A DNA stretch of 64,000 bases from Streptomyces sp. Act143 (lineage in GTDB: Bacteria > Actinomycetota > Actinomycetes > Streptomycetales > Streptomycetaceae): the NCBI RefSeq assembly GCF_003143935.1, contig NZ_QFRX01000001.1:63867-127866 (forward strand), read 5' to 3'. Within the stretch, counting starts at the first letter, position 1. Every line of letters starts with the position of its first letter. The notes below the pieces were generated by a model. The model saw only the letters and a list, made by a program, of their open reading frames with translations, ran no database searches and was not told the origin of the DNA. Shown piece after piece: positions 19,586 to 28,415 of this stretch. The translations under genes and the position numbers were made by a program.

Positions 19586-20608
19586 ATGAAAAAGATCGGG
19601 TTCCTGTCCTTCGGACACTGGACACCATCGCCGCACTCGCAGACGCGCTCCGCCGGGGACGCCCTCCTCCAGGCGATCGACCTCGCGGTCGCCGCGGAGG
19701 AGCTGGGCGCCGACGGCGCGTACTTCCGCGTCCATCACTTCGCGCGACAGTACGCCTCGCCGTTCCCGCTGCTCGCCGCCATCGGCGCACGTACCAGCCG
19801 GATCGAGATCGGCACCGGCGTGATCGACATGCGCTACGAGAACCCCCTGTACATGGCCGAGGACGCCGGCGCCGCGGACCTGATCTCCGGTGGCAGGCTC
19901 CAGCTCGGCCTCAGCCGGGGGTCCCCGGAGCAGGTCATCGACGGCTGGCGGCACTTCGGGCACCTGCCGTCCGAAGGCACCACCGACGCCGACATGGCCC
20001 GCGCCCACACCGAGCGGCTTCTTGAGGTGCTCACGGGCGAGGGGTTCGCGGAGCCCGACCCCCAGCCGATGTTCTCCAACCCACCCGGGCTGCTGCGCAT
20101 CGAGCCGCACTCCGAAGGTCTCAAGGACCGCATCTGGTGGGGTTCCGGCTCGAACGCCACCGCGGCATGGGCGGCGCGGCTCGGGATGAACCTGCAGAGC
20201 TCGACCCTCAAGGACGACGAGAGCGGCGAACCACTGCACGTCCAGCAGCGCAAGCAGATCGAGACCTACCGCACGGTCTGGCGGGAGGCGGGGCACACCC
20301 GCGAGCCGCGGGTGTCGGTCAGCCGCAGCATTTTCGCACTGGTCGACGACCGCGACCGCGCCTACTTCGGCCGTGAGCGCAACTCCAAGGACCAGATCGG
20401 CTACCTCGACGCCAACACCCGCGCCGTCTTCGGCCGTTCCTACGCCGCCGAGCCCGACGTACTGGTCAAGCAACTCGCCGAGGACGAAGCGATCGCCGCC
20501 GCCGACACCCTGCTCCTGACCGTGCCGAACCAGCTCGGGGTCGCCTACAACGCCCACGTGATCGAGAGCATCCTGACCCACGTCGCTCCGGCACTGGGCT
20601 GGCGCTGA
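19586..20608 (+). CDS. Luciferase-like (LLM) flavin-dependent oxidoreductase
   Basis: A 340-residue TIM-barrel monooxygenase or reductase using FMN or F420. Typical segments are KKIGFLSFGHW at the first strand, AEELGADGAYFRVHHFARQYASPFPLLAAIGARTSRIEIGTGVIDMRYENPLYMAEDAGAADLISGGRL spread over the flavin pocket, and WWGSGSNATAAWAARLG. The short start at 19586 begins exactly at the first barrel strand; an ATG 18 bases upstream is possible. The ribosome site is weak (GAAAGCGG). It stands alone. The natural substrate cannot be told from sequence. Confidence 0.85.
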   Translation: MKKIGFLSFGHWTPSPHSQTRSAGDALLQAIDLAVAAEELGADGAYFRVHHFARQYASPFPLLAAIGARTSRIEIGTGVIDMRYENPLYMAEDAGAADLISGGRLQLGLSRGSPEQVIDGWRHFGHLPSEGTTDADMARAHTERLLEVLTGEGFAEPDPQPMFSNPPGLLRIEPHSEGLKDRIWWGSGSNATAAWAARLGMNLQSSTLKDDESGEPLHVQQRKQIETYRTVWREAGHTREPRVSVSRSIFALVDDRDRAYFGRERNSKDQIGYLDANTRAVFGRSYAAEPDVLVKQLAEDEAIAAADTLLLTVPNQLGVAYNAHVIESILTHVAPALGWR

Positions 20609-20614
20609 GCCCAG
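20594..20614 (+). terminator. Hairpin overlapping the stop codon of the LLM gene
   Basis: CTGGGCT/AGCCCAG with a seven-base loop. The stop codon TGA at 20606-20608 lies at the loop/stem edge. It is a weak terminator candidate. Confidence 0.4.
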
Positions 20615-20737
20615 CGGGTCGTTGTACACGGGAAAGGTGTGAGCCGGCTTGGGCCGGCATGCGGGCGGTCGGCCGGAACGCAAGTTTGATCCGGTCGACC
20701 GTCCGCAGGGCGGGCTCAGAGGGTCAGCGCGAGCACG

Positions 20738-22882
20738 TCAGCACAGGCAGGGGTTCGTCTCCGCGCCGAGGCCCACGATGTCCTGGTCCCGCAGGGCACC
20801 GGCGTAGGCCTGCACCTCGTCCACGTCGCCGTGCAGGTACTCACCCCAGCCGTCTGCGACCTTGCCCCGGCCGATCTGGAGGGCGCCGGTGCTGTGCCAG
20901 CCGTCGGGCAGGGTCGCGGTCGCTGCGGCGTTGGTGTAGCCGTCGAGGTAGAGCTTGACGGTGTCGGTGCCATCGTCGTACACCACCGTCAGCCGGTGCC
21001 CCTGGCCCTCGCCTCCGTCCGCAGCCGTGACCTGGGAAACGACCTTCTCCGGCGCTCCGGCCTCGTCCCGCTCGGGCATCACCAGCTGCCAGCTGTGCGC
21101 GGACGGGTCGTAACGCACCTTGAAGGCATCGGTGTGCTCCCCGGACTGCGAGAGCACGGTCATGGGGTGGGTGGGTTCGGAGTCGGCGAGGCGTACCACG
21201 GCACCGAGGGTGAAGCTGTCACCGGTGTCCACCACCGGCCCGGAGGCGGTGGCGTAGCCACTGTCACCATCGAGTGCCAGGTGTCCGTCGCCGACCAGCG
21301 GCGGCGGCACATAGGTGCAGTCCGGGTCGATCTCCGGGATGCAGGAGTCCTGCGACGCGCGGTGGATCGACGCTCCCTCGCCGAGTTGCAGCGGTGAGCC
21401 GCCGGACTGCTCGGGGCTGGCGCCGTCGGTGACGCTCGACAGCGACCAGTGCCCCAGCAGGCTCGGCTTGCGCCGCGCCAGTTCGGTCACCTCGTCCGGT
21501 ACGACGACACGGTCGTGGACCTGTACGTCACTGACGTCACCGTGCCAGCGGTCACGGTAGCCGACGGGGCCGCGCGCGCGTCCGATCTGGAAGGCACCGG
21601 CGGCTTCCGCGGGAGTCGCCGCGACCGCCTCTCCTGCCTCATGGCCGTTGACGTAGAGGTGGGCCTTGCCGGTCTCGGCGTCGTACATCCCCAGCAGGTG
21701 GGCCCACTCCCCCGTCTCGGGGGCGCCACCGGACACGCCCGCTCCTCCGATCACGAACGACCAGACAGGGCCGGAGTCCTGGGGCCGCAGTCCGAGGGTG
21801 AACCCGGGCCGCCCGTCGGCGTCCTGGCTGGCGACGGTCATGGTGCGGTCGGTCTCGGCGGGCCGGACCCAGGCGCTGACGGCGAAGGTCTTGCGGAGGT
21901 CGGCAGCCGGGGCGTCCGGGGTGAGGAAGCCGTGCCCGCTGCCGTCGAGGGCTGCCGCGGTGCCGGCCGTGGTGCCGCTGGGCGCAGAGCCGCCGAAGGT
22001 GACGCCACTGCCCGCACGCGCAGGCGTGCCCGTCTCGGCGGCCGCCGTGCGCGACCCCGCCGGGTCGTCCAGCTTCCAGCGGGCGACGGGCGCCCGGCCG
22101 GATTGCACATTGAACTCGTACCGGGTTGTCGTGCTGCTGCGGCCGGCCCGGTCGATGGCGCGGACCGTCAGATACTTGGGACCGGCGCTCAGCGGCAGGT
22201 AGGGGATGGTCACGGCGCCGCCGAGCTGGTCGGCGGTCACGGTGCCGTTGGGGCCGCCGAGGAAGCTGTAGACGTACGACACCACGTCGTCGGAGGGCGA
22301 GTCGACGGTGAAGTGGCCCCAGACGCCGACGCCGTCCACCCAGAACACCTCATCCGGTGTGGGGTACTCGGGTGAGCTGATCGTCGGCCGCTCGGGACTG
22401 GTGTCGTCGTAGACGAACGAGCAGACCGAGCCGTCGCCCTCGTCACTCCAAGTGGAGGTGGCCTGGCCGTCGTTGGCGCGGACGTGCCAGGAGATGACGG
22501 TGTTCGCCGGAAGGTCGCTCGGCATCGTCCAGTACTGACGCTGTCCCGAGGTGAGGGTGATGGTGGTGTAGGAGCGGCGTTGCTCCGTCCCGTCGGCGTC
22601 CTTCCACCATGCCTCGAACTCGCCCGAGAGCGGGCTGGACTCGCTGGGCTGGTTGTCCTCTTCCGGGTCGTACAGTACGGCGCTCAGCCGGGGCGGAGTC
22701 GGTACGTACACGGTGTCGTCACCGGTCGCGCAGGGCTTGCCGCCCGACTGGAGATCCTCGACGAGGGGTTGGTTCGGCGGCAGGTTGTCCACGGCGTGCG
22801 CCGTGCCGGTGAGGCCTGCCAGCAGCGCGGCCGCACAGGCCCCCACCACCGCTCCTCTGCGTCTGCCGCTTTTCCACGACAT
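20738..22882 (-). CDS. Secreted LamG-domain protein
   Basis: A 714-residue exported protein with a Sec-type signal (RRRGAVVGACAAALLAGL, then TGTAHA). Residues of about 40-310 form Ig/fibronectin-like sheets (ISWHVRANDGQATSTWSDEG). Two concanavalin-A-like LamG modules follow, each with an FxxxAWVRPA/FTLGAVVRLA strand, a LYVNGHEAG/LYLDGYTNA segment and an IGRAR/IGRGK-W-GDVDEVQAY ending. Such proteins act at the cell surface or in the medium and may bind polysaccharide. There is no catalytic domain, and the C-terminus NPCLC is unusual. The ATG at 22882 follows GGGAGGG at ten bases; an in-frame start at 22936 would spoil the signal peptide. Transcribed alone. Confidence 0.8.
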   Translation of the reverse strand: MSWKSGRRRGAVVGACAAALLAGLTGTAHAVDNLPPNQPLVEDLQSGGKPCATGDDTVYVPTPPRLSAVLYDPEEDNQPSESSPLSGEFEAWWKDADGTEQRRSYTTITLTSGQRQYWTMPSDLPANTVISWHVRANDGQATSTWSDEGDGSVCSFVYDDTSPERPTISSPEYPTPDEVFWVDGVGVWGHFTVDSPSDDVVSYVYSFLGGPNGTVTADQLGGAVTIPYLPLSAGPKYLTVRAIDRAGRSSTTTRYEFNVQSGRAPVARWKLDDPAGSRTAAAETGTPARAGSGVTFGGSAPSGTTAGTAAALDGSGHGFLTPDAPAADLRKTFAVSAWVRPAETDRTMTVASQDADGRPGFTLGLRPQDSGPVWSFVIGGAGVSGGAPETGEWAHLLGMYDAETGKAHLYVNGHEAGEAVAATPAEAAGAFQIGRARGPVGYRDRWHGDVSDVQVHDRVVVPDEVTELARRKPSLLGHWSLSSVTDGASPEQSGGSPLQLGEGASIHRASQDSCIPEIDPDCTYVPPPLVGDGHLALDGDSGYATASGPVVDTGDSFTLGAVVRLADSEPTHPMTVLSQSGEHTDAFKVRYDPSAHSWQLVMPERDEAGAPEKVVSQVTAADGGEGQGHRLTVVYDDGTDTVKLYLDGYTNAAATATLPDGWHSTGALQIGRGKVADGWGEYLHGDVDEVQAYAGALRDQDIVGLGAETNPCLC

Positions 22883-23243
22883 CTTCAACTGGCCCTCCCC
22901 TGTGCGCGCTTGAGGCTCGTTGATCACACGAGCCAACAGAACCTAACAGGCGGCACTGACAGTGCCGAACGGGTTTCCCGCTCCGGCACGCGAAGTCCCG
23001 GCCCCGGCCGCGGTGTTCGCCGCACGGTAGCCGTCATGGGGTGGCGAACAGCGGCAGGCGCAACGTCGTGTGGGCATAACGGGCCGACGGACCGGGGTCG
23101 TGCGCGGCGGAACGGCGGGAACGAGGAGGGCGGCGTGCGGCGAGGGCGGTGCTGGGCAGACCCATTGCGCAGGCCGGTCTCGCGGATCGACCGCCGCGTC
23201 CGACATACGTGACCGAAGGGGATGCGCCGGGGTGGGGCCGCGG
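22883..23243. other. Intergenic region, no gene seen
   Basis: About 360 bp between the ANTAR gene and the LamG gene, both on the minus strand, so it holds the LamG promoter. Open frames present lack coding bias and ribosome sites. No clear palindrome longer than 6 bp was found. Confidence 0.45.
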
Positions 23244-23564
23244 TCAGCGGCGCGCCACCTGCGGAGATGACTGCGTGGTTCTGCGGCGTGCCGCCGTGTT
23301 CAGCGCCTCACGGATCTCCGGCGGCAGGGTTCGGCGGTGCGGCCAGTCGACGACGAGCTGCGCGATCTCCCGCATTTTGGTGTTGGTGCCTTGAGACACC
23401 TCACGCAGGATCTCCCAGGCGGTGGCGGGGCGTACCCCGGTGCAGGCGACGACCACGCCCAGGGCCTGGTCGATGACGGCGTGCGCGGCGACCGCCTGGC
23501 GGAGCTGGGCGACCTCCGCTTCCAGGGCCGCGATCCGGTCAGTGCTGTCGAGGCGCTCTGGCAT
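23244..23564 (-). CDS. Small ANTAR-domain protein
   Basis: A 106-residue protein made of a short coiled-coil (RIAALEAEVAQLRQAVAAHAVIDQALGVVVA) and an ANTAR domain (ATAWEILREVSQGTNTKMREIAQLVVD). ANTAR domains bind twin hairpins in nascent RNA and prevent termination. Most have a sensory GAF or receiver domain in front; here none is present, so signal input must come from a partner or expression level. The ATG at 23564 has AGGG eight bases upstream. It is divergent from the AraC gene with 193 bp between. Confidence 0.85.
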   Translation of the reverse strand: MPERLDSTDRIAALEAEVAQLRQAVAAHAVIDQALGVVVACTGVRPATAWEILREVSQGTNTKMREIAQLVVDWPHRRTLPPEIREALNTAARRRTTQSSPQVARR

Positions 23565-23757
23565 CGTGACGTGAACCCTCTGGTCGGACTGGACATTCGG
23601 TATGGATCACATCTGCCCGCCTCGGAAGACGGCGAAAGTCCAGTAAACGAACAATCGTTCAGGGGCTGTCCACGGAACGAAACGCACCCCCGTGCCGCCA
23701 CGGTCGGCCAGCCGCATCGCCTGCGGTCGCCCGTGCCCGTACTGCCAAGATGGGGGG

Positions 23758-24744
23758 ATGGACTCCCTCTTGTTCGAAAGCGACGACCTCGAGGTGACGG
23801 AGGACTTCCTCTGCCGTGCCTACGCCGACATGCGCATCGGCAGCGCGACGCCCCAGTCCAGCCGGGCCCGGGTACGGCGCGACGCCACCCCGTCGATCAG
23901 CATCGACGAGCTCGAGCTCGACTTCGAGATGTCGTACTCCGTGAGCCCGCTGGGCAAGATCTGCCTGTGCGTCGTCCACGAGGGGACCGTCCAGGACCAC
24001 GTCCTGCGCGGTGTGGACGACAACTTCGGGCCCGGTGACACGGTGCTGTTCGCCCCGCCCGACGAGCCGTACGAGGGGCGCATCTGCAATGCCCGCTACA
24101 ACATCACGATGGTCGACCCCGCTCTGCTGAACCTGGTCGCCGCCACCGAGGGCGGTCCGCTGCGCGCGCCCGTGCGGCTGACCGGGCACCGTCCCCGCAC
24201 CCGGGCCGGGGCCGACCGGCTCAAGAGCACCATCTTCTACCTGCGGGACCAGGTGCTGTCCGACCCCGAGGTCGAGTCGCACCCGCTGCTCCTCTCGACC
24301 GGCAGCCAGTTGCTCGCCGCCAGCATCCTGGCGGCCTTTCCCCACACCGCGCGCACCGACGCCACCACCCGGGATCGCGTCGACGCGCACCCCGCCACCC
24401 TCAGGCGGGCCATCGCCTATATCGACGACCACGCCGACCAGCCCCTGACGGTGGCCGACATCGCCGACGCCGTGCACGTCACGATCCGCACGCTCCAGTA
24501 CGCCTTCCGCCGCCACCTCGACACCACACCGCTGGCCTATCTGCGCCAGGCCCGGCTCACCCACGCGCACCGGGATCTGCAGGCGGCCGACCCGGACGGC
24601 AACGTCACCGTGGCCGAGGTGGCGGCCCGCTGGGGCTTCCTGCACCCGGGCCGGTTCGCCGCCCAGTACCGGGCCGCCTACGGCACCAACCCCGCCGTGA
24701 CCCTCAACAACGACGCCGGGCCCGCCGCCGCGAAGAAGGCGTGA
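23758..24744 (+). CDS. AraC-family transcriptional regulator
   Basis: A 328-residue regulator. The N-terminal 200 residues form a cupin-like sensing domain (FEMSYSVSPLGKICLCVVHEGT, GPGDTVLFAPPDEPYEG). The C-terminus carries the double helix-turn-helix: HPATLRRAIAYIDDHADQPLTVADIADAVHVTIRTLQYAFRRHLDTTPLAYL, then VTVAEVAARWGFLHPGRFAAQYRAAYGTNPA, given here as separate segments. The ATG at 23758 follows GGGGGG. The target is not evident; the nearest divergent gene encodes the ANTAR protein. The 23565-23757 interval contains GAACAATCGTTC as a possible site. Confidence 0.88.
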   Translation: MDSLLFESDDLEVTEDFLCRAYADMRIGSATPQSSRARVRRDATPSISIDELELDFEMSYSVSPLGKICLCVVHEGTVQDHVLRGVDDNFGPGDTVLFAPPDEPYEGRICNARYNITMVDPALLNLVAATEGGPLRAPVRLTGHRPRTRAGADRLKSTIFYLRDQVLSDPEVESHPLLLSTGSQLLAASILAAFPHTARTDATTRDRVDAHPATLRRAIAYIDDHADQPLTVADIADAVHVTIRTLQYAFRRHLDTTPLAYLRQARLTHAHRDLQAADPDGNVTVAEVAARWGFLHPGRFAAQYRAAYGTNPAVTLNNDAGPAAAKKA

Positions 24745-24779
24745 CGCCGACCGGCTCGACCTGTGTCCGGGTGCCGTCT

Positions 24780-25538
24780 TCAGTCGGCTGTCAGGATCTC
24801 CACGCCGAGCGTCGTGAGCTGTTCGACGACCGTGTCGTGGGGATCGGCGTCGGTGATCAGCCCGCTGACCTTGTCCCAGGGCAGGACGCGGAACCGTGAG
24901 GCCGTGCCGATCTTCTCGGAGGAGGCCAGGATGTACGTGTCCGCGGCCCGGGCGGCGAGGGCACGCTTCATCGCCGCCTCCTCGGCGTCTGCGGTGGTCA
25001 GTCCCGCCTCGGGGTGCACGCCGGTCACGCCGAGCAGGCAGAGGTCGGCGGAGATGTTCTGCGCGGCCTCGACCGCGGCGGCTCCGCAGGCCACCGCCGA
25101 GTGCTTGAAGATGCGGCCCCCGAGCAGGAAGAGCTCCGCCTGCGGATGGTCGAGCAGGGCCGCGGCAATCGTCGGGCTGTGCGTGATCACGGTGCAGGCG
25201 AGATCGTGCGGAAGGGCGCGGGCGACGGCGAGGGCGGTGGTGCCCCCGTCGAGGATCAGCGTGCCGCCGGCCGGCACCAGCCCGGCGGCCACCGAGGCGA
25301 CCTTCTGCTTGCCGTCCGGCGTCACCGCCTGCCGGGCGGCATAGTCCACCACCGCCGGTGAAGCGGGCAGTGCGCCGCCGTAGACCCGTTGGCACAGTCC
25401 CTCGGCGGCGAGCTCGCGCAGATCGCGCCGCACGCTGTCCTCGGAGATCCCCAGTTCCGCAGCGACGTCCTTGGCGATGATCTTGCCCTCGGTCGCGAGC
25501 AGACCGAGCAGGTGATCACGCCGTTCAGCAGCCAGCAT
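24780..25538 (-). CDS. DeoR-family transcriptional repressor
   Basis: A 252-residue DeoR/GlpR-type repressor. The N-terminal winged helix (RRDHLLGLLATEGKII, AELGISEDSVRRDLRELAAEGL, VYGGAL) leads into a sugar-phosphate isomerase-like sensor domain (ILDGGTTALAVARAL, LLGGRIFKHSAVACG, TADAEEAAMKRALAARA). Such sensors respond to phosphorylated sugars. The ATG at 25538 follows GAAGGAG at six bases. The gene is divergent from the DUF4406-like/NudK operon, and a direct repeat between them (25553-25572) is a likely operator. Confidence 0.92.
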   Translation of the reverse strand: MLAAERRDHLLGLLATEGKIIAKDVAAELGISEDSVRRDLRELAAEGLCQRVYGGALPASPAVVDYAARQAVTPDGKQKVASVAAGLVPAGGTLILDGGTTALAVARALPHDLACTVITHSPTIAAALLDHPQAELFLLGGRIFKHSAVACGAAAVEAAQNISADLCLLGVTGVHPEAGLTTADAEEAAMKRALAARAADTYILASSEKIGTASRFRVLPWDKVSGLITDADPHDTVVEQLTTLGVEILTAD

Positions 25539-25552
25539 CCGCACTCCTTCGC

Positions 25553-25572
25553 GTTCTTGCACGTTTCTGCAT
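25553..25572. promoter_or_regulatory. Direct repeat, probable DeoR operator
   Basis: Two adjacent 10-bp units, GTTCTTGCAC and GTTTCTGCAT, match at seven positions and lie one helical turn apart. DeoR-family proteins commonly bind short direct repeats. A -10-like TATCGT at 25574-25579 follows at once, so binding would hinder transcription of the plus-strand operon. Confidence 0.5.
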
Positions 25573-25587
25573 GTATCGTAGCGCGTC

Positions 25588-25971
25588 ATGACCGACAACC
25601 CGATGCTCATCCTGATCGCCGGGCCCTACCGTTCCGGTACCGAGGGCGATCCGCAGGCCATGGCCGCCAACCTCGCCCGGCTCGAAGAGGCCGCCTGGCC
25701 CGTCTTCGCCACCGGCCACCTCCCCGTGATCGGGGAGTGGCTCGCCCTGCCCGTCCTGCGCTCCGCCGGCGCCGGGCCCACCGACCCCCTCGCCGAGGAG
25801 GTCCTCTACCCGACCGCCGACCGGCTGCTCGCCCATTGCGACGCCGTGCTGCGCCTGCCCGGCGACTCGGCGGGAGCCGACCAGGACGTCGCCACCGCCC
25901 GCCACCGCGGCCTGCCCGTGTACCACGACATCACCGAGATCCCCCGCCGCACCCCGCAGGAGAAGCCGTGA
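25588..25971 (+). CDS. DUF4406-like / nucleoside 2-deoxyribosyltransferase-like protein
   Basis: A 127-residue protein with a Rossmann-like fold: LILIAGPYRSGTEGDPQAMAANLARLEEAA at the N-terminus, then GHLPVIGEWLALP, and AHCDAVLRLPGDSAGADQDVATARHRGLPVYHDI near the end. The Gly-Pro-Tyr and the terminal Ser-x-Gly-x-Asp-x-Glu/Asp pattern resemble nucleoside deoxyribosyltransferase relatives. True activity is unproven. The ATG at 25588 has no ribosome site, while TATCGT ends eight bases before it, so it may be leaderless. The TGA overlaps the GTG of the Nudix gene by four bases (GTGA), which implies translational coupling and a shared pathway. Confidence 0.75.
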   Translation: MTDNPMLILIAGPYRSGTEGDPQAMAANLARLEEAAWPVFATGHLPVIGEWLALPVLRSAGAGPTDPLAEEVLYPTADRLLAHCDAVLRLPGDSAGADQDVATARHRGLPVYHDITEIPRRTPQEKP

Positions 25972-26651
25972 CACCCCGCCCCGGCATCGACCTGCCCGAC
26001 CACCGCGGCCGCACCGGCCTCGACCGGGCCGGGCGCGACCTGGACCGCAACCCCGACGTCGTGATCCGCGACGTCGAGCTGACCTCCCAGGGCTGGCACG
26101 TCCTGCGCCGCACCACCTTCGACTACCGCCGCCGCGACGGACGCTGGGAGACCCAGACACGCGAGACCTACGACCGCGGCAACGGTGCCGTCGTCCTGCC
26201 CTACGACACCGCGCGCGGGCGCGTCCTGCTGATCCGCCAGTTCCGCTACCCGGCCTACGTCAACGGCCATCCCGACGGCATGCTCGTGGAAGCGGCGGCG
26301 GGGTTGCTCGACGCCGACGACGCGCCCACCGCCATCCGCCGCGAGAGCGCCGAGGAACTCGGCGTGACCCTCGGCCGGCTCACCCACGTCCTCGACGCCT
26401 ACATGAGTCCCGGCTCCGTCACCGAACGCCTGCACTTCTTCGCCGCCCCCTACACACCGGACGACCGAACCGGTACCGGCGGCGGACTCGAGGAGGACGG
26501 CGAGGACATCGAGGTCCTCGAACTCCCCTTCGCGGAAGCCCTCGCCATGACCCGTGACGGCCGCATCACCGACGGCAAGACCATCCTGCTCCTGCAATGG
26601 GCGGCCCTGGACGGGCCGTTCGCCCCCGGCGCGGTCGCCGTCGCCGGCTGA
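25968..26651 (+). CDS. Nudix hydrolase, NudK-like (GDP-sugar / ADP-ribose pyrophosphatase type)
   Basis: A 227-residue Nudix hydrolase that should cleave a nucleoside diphosphate linked to a sugar. The Nudix box EAAAGLLDADDAPTAIRRES, followed by AEELGV, has the same spacing as NudK, the GDP-mannose hydrolase of enteric bacteria. YDRGNGAVVLPYDTARGRVLLIRQFRYPA is the usual N-terminal sheet, and YMSPGSVTERLHFF gives the supporting substrate loop. The GTG at 25968 follows AGGAG at five bases and overlaps the upstream stop. The operon with the deoxyribosyltransferase-like gene and a DeoR repressor suggests salvage or clean-up of a nucleotide sugar. Confidence 0.87.
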   Translation: MTPRPGIDLPDHRGRTGLDRAGRDLDRNPDVVIRDVELTSQGWHVLRRTTFDYRRRDGRWETQTRETYDRGNGAVVLPYDTARGRVLLIRQFRYPAYVNGHPDGMLVEAAAGLLDADDAPTAIRRESAEELGVTLGRLTHVLDAYMSPGSVTERLHFFAAPYTPDDRTGTGGGLEEDGEDIEVLELPFAEALAMTRDGRITDGKTILLLQWAALDGPFAPGAVAVAG

Positions 26652-26706
26652 CCTACAGGAAGTCGTCGAGTATGTGCTCACCGTCGCCCGGTCCGTGCCA
26701 CGCAGC

Positions 26707-26738
26707 GGAGCGCCACCCCGGTCGGGGGGCGGCGCTCC
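26707..26738. terminator. Bidirectional terminator between convergent genes
   Basis: An 8-bp outer stem GGAGCGCC/GGCGCTCC with an inner CCCC/GGGG pairing. It lies 55 bp past the Nudix stop and 35 bp past the DUF4246 stop on the other strand. Confidence 0.7.
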
Positions 26739-26773
26739 GATGGGACCCGGCACGCGGGGAGCCGAGAAAGGGC

Positions 26774-28282
26774 TCAATGCTCGCAGAGGGAGAATTCCCG
26801 TTCGTAGAGCTGCTCGTTGTGCTCGTCGACGAAGAACTTGCGTTCCTGCATGAGCTGTTCGCGGTACGCCTTGGCCTGTTCAAGCGTCATGGTCGAGGAG
26901 GCGGACCACGGCTGCTGCGGGGGCACGTCGGACGTCGAGACGATCGTTTCCGACGGATCCACCAGGAAGAACGCGAGAATCTTGCGATATCCGGGGCGGG
27001 TCGGGTCCGCGAGGCGGAACGAACCGACGCGGTGTTGCAGGATGTTCGGGAAGGCCAGGCAGCGGCCTGCCGGGGTCGACGCCGATCCCAGGACCTGGTT
27101 CAGTGCGTCTTCGTCCTCCAGGCCGTAGACCTCACGTACCCCGTTGTTGTCGTTCTGCTCGTAGCTCGGGTTGTCGAGAGCCGTCCGGAAACTCAGGCGG
27201 CTCTCGGTGATGTTCTCGCTGTCCCAGTAATAGATGCCGGTCGAGACGATCCGCTCGTTCAGCATGCCTTCGACATGCCAGGAGCCACCGGGGTATTCAG
27301 GTTTCTCCGGCGTGAGGTGAATGGCGGCAATCTTGACGATGACCTGGAGCGAGCGGCCGCGCAGGTCGACGCGGGAGGAGTCGTCGGGCGTCCGGGGCGG
27401 GGTGAAGGCGGGGGCGTCCGGAATGACCGGGCGACGGTTCTCCCACCAGTCGTCGTACGTCTCCTCCCATGCCTCGACGGCTTCGGCGTACGCCTCCTCG
27501 TCGCTGTAGGAGGACTCTTCCGGCTGCTCCGGCTCCGAGTCGTACCACCCGTACGGATCGGCCTTGATCCGCAGCGGTCGCGGATGACGCAGGTCGGTCA
27601 GTACGTTCTCCCAGAGCGGGCGGAAACGCGCGAACAACTCCGGCAGCACGGAGACGAGTTCGCGATGGGCCTCGGGATGGACATTGTTGACGTAGGACCG
27701 GAAGGCGACAGCGCCGTCCTCGCTGACGTCCACGTCCGTCGGCAGCCACTGGAACTTCTCCGAGAATTCGTACTTCGAGAATCGGTCCGTCGGATTGCGC
27801 CAAGCCCGCTCGGGTGCGCCGCTGACGTCCCGTACCAAGCAGAACAGTGAGGGATGGACCAGATCCAGTACGAGGCCGTCCGATCCGGGGTGCCAGTCCC
27901 TTTCCGCCTCGGGGACCTGTTCCAGCGGCCGTACCGCCTCGCGCAGCCGCGAACCGAGCTGGTCGTCGATGAGGGTGTCCGACTGCCACACTCCGTCCAC
28001 GGCGGAGACCTCGATGCCGGTGCGTGCGTCGCGGAGCGCGGCGTAATGGCGCAGCTCGTCCAGCACGTAACGGACCTGCGCTTCGGTCAGGCCCTGGGCG
28101 ATCGCCTCCCGGGTCCACCTGGCGGCGATCTCGGCGTCGTTCATCTTGTCGAACCACCGCGGCTTCGACCGAATCTGTGAGCTGCACTCCATCATCTGGA
28201 GTTCCCGCAGTGTTCGGGGGGTCGCGATCCCTATGGAACGGGAAGCTTGAAAGGGCAGCGGAAAAGTGGACAGGTCAGTCAA
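26774..28282 (-). CDS. DUF4246-domain protein, possible Fe(II)/2-oxoglutarate oxygenase fold
   Basis: About 502 residues with the DUF4246 pattern: TLRELQMMECSSQIRSKPRW, then AIHLTPEKPEYPGGSWHVEG, ERIVSTGIYYWDSENIT, CLAFPNILQHRVGSF and YRKILAFFLVDP. H336 and E338 (Trp-His-Val-Glu), H417 (Gln-His-Arg) and R433 have the order of a metal HxE...H triad plus a 2-oxoglutarate Arg. That is an inference; the family has no established activity that I can cite. The start is uncertain: TTG at 28282 has GGGGAAG upstream and coding bias begins near here, whereas ATG at 28366 would add 28 residues of poor codon usage. It follows the MFS gene on the same strand after 133 bp. Confidence 0.8.
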   Translation of the reverse strand: MTDLSTFPLPFQASRSIGIATPRTLRELQMMECSSQIRSKPRWFDKMNDAEIAARWTREAIAQGLTEAQVRYVLDELRHYAALRDARTGIEVSAVDGVWQSDTLIDDQLGSRLREAVRPLEQVPEAERDWHPGSDGLVLDLVHPSLFCLVRDVSGAPERAWRNPTDRFSKYEFSEKFQWLPTDVDVSEDGAVAFRSYVNNVHPEAHRELVSVLPELFARFRPLWENVLTDLRHPRPLRIKADPYGWYDSEPEQPEESSYSDEEAYAEAVEAWEETYDDWWENRRPVIPDAPAFTPPRTPDDSSRVDLRGRSLQVIVKIAAIHLTPEKPEYPGGSWHVEGMLNERIVSTGIYYWDSENITESRLSFRTALDNPSYEQNDNNGVREVYGLEDEDALNQVLGSASTPAGRCLAFPNILQHRVGSFRLADPTRPGYRKILAFFLVDPSETIVSTSDVPPQQPWSASSTMTLEQAKAYREQLMQERKFFVDEHNEQLYEREFSLCEH

Positions 28283-28415
28283 TTCTCTGAGTCTTCCCCG
28301 TGGGTTGAGTGGTGGCCGGAAGAATACTTGAGGGGACTGACACAGCCGTGGTCGCCAACGGTCCACGGCCGTTGGACAGCAGGGGTGATCGACGGCGCGT
28401 CACCAGGACGCGCGG

